DNA from: Haliotis asinina
Taxonomy: Eukaryota > Mollusca > Gastropoda > Lepetellida > Haliotidae
Reading direction: 5' to 3'
Assembly (NCBI RefSeq): GCF_037392515.1
Contig: NC_090292.1
Coordinates: 45,869,747-45,933,746 of the forward strand
DNA length: 64,000 bases
Program-made: the position numbers and the translations under genes
Shown: in pieces, positions 57,018 through 64,000 of the stretch
Layout: each line of letters begins with the position of its first letter
How positions within the stretch are numbered: the first letter of the stretch is position 1
The notes under the pieces: generated by a model
Database searches by the model: none
What the model saw: only the letters and a program-made list of their open reading frames with translations
Told to the model about the DNA's origin: nothing

Positions 57018-60000
57018 ATGACGTATACCAGCTATGTCTATGTTCTCGTCAACGTCGCATGTGTCATCCCTGTCGTTGATGTAACGTTGATAACCACAAG
57101 GAAGCCATTTGGCGTCAGGATGTGTCAAGAGCTTTGCAGCAAATACACCTGTGGTTCCTCTTTTGCATATGACGTGTCCACACTCACTTGTGACATCTAC
57201 GACAACAAAACGATTACAAGCGTGACCCAGAATGCTCCATCTGATAAAGGAATGACGGTAAACTGCATTATTTTAATTTCAGTTAATATCCTATAGCTCA
57301 TAGTCCTGCAAAATACGTATGTCATGTCCAAAGTGTGGATCAAATCTGGATTTGTTAGTCTTCTTGACAGTATTTCAGTCATATCAACACTGAAACAAAC
57401 TATATCAACGGATATTTTTGTATTTTTATATCCACACCTCACACGTGAGGTAGTTAGTTTTAACTGATTTGGGAATTACGTCACAGGGGCAATATACGTC
57501 AGAACTGATACACATTTTATATACATAGTCCGAAAGGCGAAAACAAACAAAACCCATATATATTTATTAAGTTACTATTCACAAACAGAAAATGTCATAT
57601 CACCAAATTCTTAAACATGCAATCCGTTATTCACATTGCACCGTTAAAATTTATGGTGCAGGTCACTTTCCGACAAGTAGTTAACACGCGGGAAAACAAT
57701 TGTACTTTAATAATGTGAGTCGTGGTAGAATAAGCCTTCAACAACCCAAGCTTGACATAAAAGGCGACTAACGGGATCGGGTGGTCAGACATGACTTGGT
57801 TGGCACATGTCATCGGTTCCCAATTGCGCAGATCGATGCTCATATTGTTGATCACTGGACTGTTTGGTCCAGACTCATTTACTTACACACCGCCGCCATA
57901 TAGCTGGAATATGGCTGAGTGCGGCGTAAAACTAAACCCATTCACTTCATCGCAAGAGACACACATAGGAGGTCCCTCTCCATCCGTTTTGAGTAAATGG
58001 TCATGACAAAAGCCGACTGTGGCAATATAAGAACCTGTCATCACAAGTCAAGTAGTCATACCCGATCGTTGGCTTCAAGAAATGAAGTTTATTTCCTCCT
58101 ACTTGGGTGTCCCGGCATGACGTCCTGTTTGATAGTGGGTTTGAAATCACTAAACAGGATCAGCAGTGAAGATAAGCGCTTGTCAAAAGCTCCTCCATCT
58201 GCAGCCGGCCTTTGTAATCAGACATGCTGATGTGACACGCAGATTTGTATACGTACAGGCATTGTAGTGACTGAAACAAGTCATACATTTATGTCACATG
58301 AAGAATACAAAACTATTGGTGAACAATGACAATATCAGAGAAGCAGAGGCAAAATAAGCACCTAAATCTATTGGGTACGTGTTCATACTTCACTAAACCT
58401 GTCTCACTGATCATACCAGAATGTAATTAATAAAGTCACTAAATGTCTACAGGTCCAAACCAAGAAGGAACGAGCTCTTAAAATTTCATCGAAGAATGAT
58501 ACCAACATTGGTGAGTTAACGTTACAACAACGTGTCTTCGAGCTCTTAAAATATCATCGAAAGATGATATCGACAAAGGTGAGTTGACATTACACCTTAT
58601 CTTGGAGCTCTTAAAATATCATCGAAAGATGATTTCAACAAAGGTGAGTTGACATTACGACAACTTATCTCGGAGCTCATTAAATATCAGAGAAAGATGA
58701 TGTCAAGGTGAGTTGACATTACAACAACTTATCTCGGAGCTCTTAAAATATCAGAGAAAGATGGTGTCAAGGTGAGTTGATATTACAACAACTTATCTTG
58801 GAGCTCTTAAAATATCAGAGAAAGATGATTTCAAGGTGAGTTGATATTACAACAACTTATCTTGGAGCTCTTAAAATATCAGAGAAAGATGATGTCAAGG
58901 TGAGTTGATATTACAACAACTTATCTTGGAGCTCTTAAAATATCAGAGCAAGATGATGTCAAGGTGAGTTGATATTACAATAACTTATCTCGGAGCTCAT
59001 TAAATATCAGAGAAAGATGATGTCAAGGTGAGTTGATATTACAATAACTTATCTTGGAGCTCATTAAATATCAGAGAAAGATGATGTCAAGTTGATATTA
59101 CTACTGATCAAAGTTTACGTCTGTGTAACAACCATGCTATAATAAATGTCAACAATGTACAGCATTTTAAGCATCAGCGTCATCTTGACATTCAAACCTG
59201 CAAAGAGGTGACGCACTGCCTAGTAACTTCAAAACTTGACTATTGCAACTCCCTGCACGCCAACATGCCATCCAAATCAATTCAGAACTCAGCGGCCCGA
59301 TGTATCTCACGTTGTTTCCCGTTATGACCATATCTCACCCGTGCTTCAGTCACTTCACTGGCTACCCATCTCAGCTTCAACAGAATCACCTTCAAACCCC
59401 TCGCCCTCACTCACGAATGGCTCTACAATAAAAACGTCCCATCCTATCTCAAAGAACTTATATCCCCGACTCAACCAAAGAGACTAAATGGGCTCTTCGA
59501 ACGCGCCTTCTCTTTCGTCAGCAAACTCTGGAATTCGCTTCCTCTAAACCTCCGAAATAGAACTACTAAAGAAGGTCTTAAAACACAACCAGAGACTCCA
59601 GTATTTCTATCTGTATACCAGTAGACAATGATTCTCTGTTTTAGGTATATATGTTCCAATTTTATCATTGTATTGGCGCCACAGAGCATCTGTAAGGTTG
59701 ATATTAGGCACTTTACAAATCTATTATGATTTACAGATTAAGATAGATATGCAGCACAGAGTTGATTCTGGCACAGTCAGACCGGTAAGGCTCATCATCA
59801 GCTCAGAGCCCTCGCCCCCTCTACACGCAGCCCAGACGGCGAATTACTTCTCCCAGGAAACACTGCCTAGTCGAACCCACCAAGAACTTTCCGGAGAATA
59901 TGAAGGCTCCCCAACACTGCAGCCTTCTGCATTACCCACATTGTCAGAAGGGCTGTGCTCCCGGTGCAGAACCCGGGCACTCTCCTGATCTGCGCCACGA

Positions 60001-61917
60001 GTTCAGGAGGTACCAAACCAAGAGCACCGAGAACAATGGGGAGCCTGTAAATGACAGTGTACTTGGGATGCAAGCGTAACATTTGAAAGGCGAGGTCCGC
60101 ATATTTATCATGCTTTTCCTGAATCTTGCCAATCACATTGCTGTCAAAAGGGACAGAAAAGTCAATGATATAAATAATTCCACTGGCTTTATTATTTTAT
60201 TATTTTTATTATTCAAAGCAAAGCGTTTTGCGGAGGGTATTAAAATGGACTCAGTCCGTCCATGCGTCTGTACATATTTGTCTTTTCTGGAGCATAACTT
60301 TCAAACCGTTCATTATTTCTTTACCAAACATAACACATAGATAGATATTTTGGTAGTTTTGGTATCTTTTGGTAGTTTTGGATTTCTGAATAAAATGTTT
60401 CTAACATTTCCACTTTTGTTTGGCGTTTCCATAGCAACAGTTTGGCCTTAGACTGAAATTGGTGTCAGTGTTCATTGCTGGAGCAGAACTCTAAAACCGT
60501 TCCAAACTTGGCACATAGATAAATGCGATGATCTTCTGGTGCCATTTGGTACCTTTGGATTTCTGAATAAACTATTTCTGGCATTTCCATGGCAACAAGT
60601 TTGACTTTGACTGCAATCGGTGGTAGTGCTCGTTTCCGGGACAGAACTCAAAATCAGTTCACTGTGTCATCACCAAATTCCATACTTAGGTAGGTGGAGT
60701 GGTGGTTTTGGACTTCTGAATAAATGTTTTTGAGTGTGTTTCCATAGCAACAATTTGACTTCAGCTGAATTTGGTGGCACTGGTCCTTTCTGGCCCAGAA
60801 CCTTGAAACCTTTCAGTACTCTTCTTCCACTTCCAATGAAGAATATTTTGCCATTGCGGGGGATACTGACGCATTTTGCTCTTTGCGTTATCTCTATTAT
60901 AAAGACCGGGGGCATCTACCACTCATCAATCTGAACCAGACACTCCGGTGATCAACGACCTACGTAACTGGGATTAGTGTCTTATGACAAGCATGGCTTA
61001 CTGAAGATCAGTTATAATCCAGACCGTCAGGGGTCGCAAATGTCAGAAAAAACGCATATATTCCACTGTTTGAAATATATTTTTGCTTTTTTTTTACATC
61101 CCATCCTTCCCTTTCAGATTCAGGCTTGGTGGATCCAAATAAGAGAACATGGTCAAGACTCCTAGTAGTACCGTATCGAACTTCCAAGCAGCGAAATGTT
61201 AATGTTTATTCCTTGGTTGACAAATCGTTTAAAAAATACCCGCACATACATGAAAAACGTGTTTCCTGTGTAATCTATATTCCATCTTTGAAAAGTATTT
61301 GGATAAGCACAAATAGAAACATACAGTCGTACAAGCTAAACACAAAGTCTCACCACATCGTTACGAGATTATATGGCTCTGAAGTGTATTCGATGGCAGT
61401 TGATGATGCCAGAGGACTGGTGTTTGTTTCTAGAGACAAGTTTGGTCAGTCAAAGATAATTATGAAACACACGACATCAGGTAAACAGTTACGTCAATAC
61501 ACTGTCCATAGCGCAAAACCCTTCTACATCGCACTTGGCAGAAACGGTAAAACCGTCTATTATCATGATCACAAGCAAATTCGAGTCGCAGATTATGAAT
61601 TCGAGCGTCATAGTGACGTGGTTTCGTGTAAATCATGTCGTGTCGTAGCCTGTGATGACACGGACAAAGTATTGCTTTATCAAACTGAGTTCGGTCTAAT
61701 CATGAAACTGAAACTTGGACGATCAGCCATGGTGACACAAACAGATCCGAAATCTTTGACGTTCGTATATCGTGACCAAAATCAGATCCTTTTCACAATA
61801 AAAAACAAGCCCGTCATTTTCTCTTTGGATTCAACCAAAAACCGGAACAAAATCCTTCACAAGAATAAGGCGACCATAAGAAAATCCCGTGGTCTTCTGA
61901 TTTGTGCATTGGACTAG
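57018..61917 (+). CDS. Gene B: secreted PAN/apple plus beta-propeller-like protein, paralogue of gene A
   Basis: Exons 57018-57281 (or to 57257), 58453-58510 and 61118-61917 give 373 residues. Phase runs 0 then 1: the 58-base middle exon (VQTKKERALKISSKNDTNI) exactly bridges the phase gap. The first donor is TCA|GTTAAT, weak; the alternative ACG|GTAAAC is stronger but loses the last PAN cysteine. Residues 1-22 are a signal peptide (YVYVLVNVACVIPVV). PAN cysteines: MCQELC, TCGSSFAY, LTCDIY, TVNC. Residues about 150-373 are propeller strand repeats with SMAVDDARGLVFVSR at 200-213, matching gene A. Length is two residues from gene A. Intron 1 and 2 hold a SINE, the donor array and LINE remnants. 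Secreted binding protein inferred; function unknown. No AATAAA seen soon after the stop. Confidence 0.7.
57712..57950 (+). mobile_element. SINE family A, 5'-shortened
   Basis: GCCTTCAACAACCCAAGCTT, AAGGCGACTAACGGGATCGG, ATCGGTTCCCAATTGCGCAG, GCCGCCATATAGCTGGAATA, tail CCCATTCACTTCA. In intron 1 of gene B. Confidence 0.85.
58472..59095 (+). repeat. Tandem array derived from the exon 2/intron junction of gene B
   Basis: Ten units of about 64-68 bases starting at GAGCTC (58472, 58540, 58605, 58673, 58737, 58801, 58865, 58929, 58993, 59057). The first is the 3' part of exon 2 with its donor ATTG|GTGAGT. Eight of the other nine keep an AAG|GTGAGTT donor; the last has lost it. The later units are almost identical, the first three more diverged. 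Confidence 0.9.
59195..59640 (+). pseudogene. L2-like LINE C-terminal remnant
   Basis: Across frames: SKLDYCNSLHANMP, NSAARCIS, YDHISPVLQSLHWLPI, VPSYLKELISP and KLWNSLPLNLRN. These are the standard thumb and tail motifs of L2/CR1-type LINEs. In intron 2 of gene B. Confidence 0.8.
59735..60175 (-). pseudogene. Retroelement C-terminal domain remnant
   Basis: The minus strand reads IGKIQEKHDKYADLAF, then LPIVLGALGLVPPELVAQI, RRVPG and QKAAVLGSLHILRKVLG. This is the short conserved tail seen after the reverse transcriptase in some non-LTR elements (EKxxKYxDLA, VIxGALGxV, ILRKVL). The adjoining 59735-59870 recurs at 975-1130. Confidence 0.65.
60290..60860. repeat. Diverged tandem repeat, about 150-180 bp unit
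   Basis: TTTCTGAATAAA, TTTCCATAGCAACA, GTTTGACTT, then CCAGAACTC and AACCGTTC recur in order at about 60380, 60558 and 60711. Copies are 70-80 percent alike by eye. In intron 2 of gene B. Confidence 0.65.
60925..61030 (-). mobile_element. SINE family A fragment
   Basis: AACCAGACACTCCGGTGATC, AACGACCTACGTAACTGGGA and ACAAGCATGGCTTACTGAAG, 90 bases before exon 3 of gene B. Confidence 0.65.
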
Positions 61918-62105
61918 AACTGTTTCCAGATCATGTTCTCTGTTAGTGGTAGTGTGCCAACAGATGTGTTCACCTTTCAGTTGCAATGCGTGTCCATCAG
62001 CTTAAATGTGAGTCCATCTCCTAAGATGCATTTAAGTACGGTGTTTGTGGGCTAAATTATGTACATAAAGTGACTCATTTGATAAGAAGCCATACTGGAC
62101 TTGTC

Positions 62106-62285
62106 AGATACAGTGGAAGCTGTCTAAACCGGCCCTCATCGGGACTGAAGAAATAATCCATTTTAGATAACGTGCCGGAAAGCTGATGATAAATGTAAAA
62201 GTGTGGGACTGAGATTTTATGCCGGTGTTGAGAGCTTACTGGAATGGACTGAGGTCGGTTTGGACAGCTTCCTACATGTGGAAGT
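62106..62285. mobile_element. pogo/Tigger-like MITE
   Basis: TA then CAGTGGAAGCTGTCTAAACC at the left; GGTCGGTTTGGACAGCTTCC at the right. ACTGAAGAAATAATCCA and AGCTGATGATAAATG in the interior match the copy at 42125-42293. Confidence 0.75.
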
Positions 62286-62289
62286 GACT

Positions 62290-62825
62290 GATGTAACGCT
62301 AATACTATCCATGAGTTGATTACACATTGCCTTAAGGATCGACATAGGTGGTCGGCACATGTACTCAGCGCAAAGAACTTGGTTAAGCACCCCATGAATA
62401 ATCTTCACCCTTTAGATCATACTGTCTGAGACATGATCAGTCGTCGAACAAACGGAGGCTCCTTTACAGAACCTAGTTCAACTAGAAACTGCTTCAAACG
62501 AGGTATTGTTGTTGAGAAGAGTGCTCACTGTCATGCAGTCACATGGAGGTGACCCTCACCTATAACCTTGAACCATGTAAGACGCGAAATGACAGCTGGA
62601 ATGGACTCATTCACCGATAAAATCAACATACTTGTACAGACATAGTTTGGGGTGAAAATCAGTGTTGTTTGTTTTTGAGTGGTCAGCTGGCATCATAAAA
62701 TCATCATGCATTTAAATTATTTTGTCTTTTGTTATGAAAGGATCATAATGGTTCATCGTGGTCACCACGAGAAGTGTTGTGTTCGAGTTAAAAACCTATC
62801 ATTTCAAAACCACTAAGTTGTTTAT
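62290..62825. other. No feature recognised
   Basis: No exon or repeat identified. Confidence 0.35.
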
Positions 62826-62827
62826 TT

Positions 62828-63186
62828 AAAAGGCGACAATGCTTGTCGTAAAAGGCGACTATGCTTGTCGTAAAAGGCGACTATGCTTGTCGTAAAAGGC
62901 GACTATGCTTGTCGTAAAAGGCGACAATGCTTGTCGTAAAAGGCGACTATGCTTGTCGTAAAAGGCGACTATGCTTGTCGTAAAAGGCGACTATACTTGT
63001 CGTAAGAGGCGATTAATGGGATCGGGTGGTCAGGTTCACTGATTTGGTTGACACATGTCATCGGTTCCCAATTGCATAGATCGATGCTTATGTTGTTGGT
63101 CACTGGAATGTCTAGTCCAGACTCTATTATTCACAGATTGCCACCATATAGCTGGAACAGTGCTGAGTGCTGCGTAAAACTAAACT
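62828..63186 (+). mobile_element. SINE family A with internal 22-bp expansion
   Basis: Eight perfect-length copies of AAAAGGCGACTATGCTTGTC + GT (62828-63003) lead into AAGAGGCGATTAATGGGATC, ATCGGTTCCCAATTGCATAG and GCCACCATATAGCTGGAACA. The normal SINE has one such unit followed by a near match. The ACTC tail is missing. Confidence 0.95.
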
Positions 63187-63329
63187 TCACAGGTCACCAA
63201 TATATTGAAAGAAAGACTGGCTGGCAGGAAACTTTCATTGATACAAGACCTTTCAAGAGCCGTGATTTCAGAACTCAGAGACATACCAATAAACGAATAC
63301 CTTAATGCCTTTAATACGTGGCTCGACCG

Positions 63330-63400
63330 CCTCCAATTATTCATAGAGGACGCGAGCACTTTGAGGGAATGTGCGGCGTAAAACTTAACTCACCCACTGA
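63330..63400 (+). repeat. SINE family A tail fragment
   Basis: AATGTGCGGCGTAAAACTTA then ACTCACCCACTG. Confidence 0.5.
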
Positions 63401-63437
63401 AGATTGAAACAAATTGAGGAGCCCTTCACATCTTGGT

Positions 63438-63720
63438 AAGGCACCTGTGAAAAGCTTCCTCCTCGTTGTGGATGCAGTGTAACTCTTCAAACCCGGGGAA
63501 ATGGACCAGGGTATATTGGTCCATAGCTCCCCATTGCTTGTCCTAGTACCGAATTGGGCAGCCTGTTTGCCGTGGGTTGTGTGGATGGCGGGGTTCTGGT
63601 TCCGGGAACAGCGTTCCTTTGACAAAAACACCACTTCGACCCTTACTTCACCTAGACGAGAGGTTGAATGGGTGCGATTCTATCAAATAGGCTGGTCACG
63701 CCATGCCCTGTGCATTGTAT
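63438..63720 (+). repeat. LINE 5'-end fragment (family C)
   Basis: AAGGCACCTGTGAAAAGCTT, CAGCCTGTTTGCCGTGGGTT, CACTTCGACCCTTACTTCAC and GGCTGGTCACGCCATGCCCT. Possibly extends to GCGGTGGCTCATTAGCCAAT near 63870, which resembles the bases just before ORF1. Confidence 0.7.
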
Positions 63721-64000
63721 TTGATAATGCACGCATTTGACTTCTATAAATGACCCTGATAAGTATAATAGTTCAGTTGCGTCACTGAAATTACATTTCT
63801 TTAAAAATTCAAGAAATATTAAATTTGTCTATATTCTTATGCCCAAAAAGCGGTGGCTCATTAGCCAATCTGGCTGATTAAGAACTTATGTTTCTTCTTC
63901 ATGACCAAGTCATTTTATGAAGATTTTTATGGATATCAACTTCCTTATTATGAGAACACAACGTCTCGGAGTTAATGCTTACTGATTCATCCGGTGAATG
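63721..64000. other. End of window, no gene recognised
   Basis: AT-rich. May include a decayed continuation of the LINE leader. Confidence 0.3.

Overview
This is an animal nuclear genome window, most likely from an abalone-like gastropod mollusc (Haliotis). The genes are small, intron-split secreted proteins with GT-AG splice sites and AATAAA signals. They sit in a background of tRNA-type SINEs ending in repeated ACTC, decayed non-LTR retrotransposons, MITE-like foldbacks and several satellites. Nothing looks bacterial or viral. The organism call is inference from the SINE tail style and the domain mix (C1q, PAN/apple, galectin-like); no species-diagnostic gene is present.

Layout: 1-9.3 kb holds a five-exon minus-strand gene (PAN/apple-like plus galectin-like) and then broken LINE copies, one split by a SINE with a 13-bp target duplication. 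9.9-14 kb holds a pyrimidine-rich minisatellite and an 88-bp satellite invaded by a foldback element. 14-23 kb is repeats: two SINE-like families, an orphan galectin-like exon, a 149-bp triplication, and a 56-bp satellite of about 33 units beside a diverged sister array. 23.8-25.7 kb holds gene A, a secreted PAN plus beta-propeller-like protein on the minus strand. 26-29 kb is a cluster of LINE 5' ends and a pseudogene of an exon from the 39-42.5 kb gene. 29.6-31 kb is a complete C1q-domain gene with TATA box and poly(A) signal. 33.9-35.4 kb is LTR-like sequence and a LINE RNase H remnant. 39-42.6 kb is a minus-strand gene for a small secreted helical protein. 44.7-48.8 kb is minisatellites and SINEs. 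48.8-53.9 kb is a near full-length but dead LINE with ORF1, endonuclease, reverse transcriptase and RNase H. 57-62 kb is gene B, a plus-strand paralogue of gene A. Its promoter/leader is repeated, and its small middle exon has grown into a tandem array carrying many splice donors.

Together the real genes are extracellular recognition or adhesion-type proteins: PAN, galectin-like, C1q, propeller. A role in immunity or mucus/shell secretion is plausible but inferred. All exon chains were built by hand from splice motifs and reading phase, without transcript data. Coordinates of repeats are approximate to about 10-20 bases unless a junction is stated.
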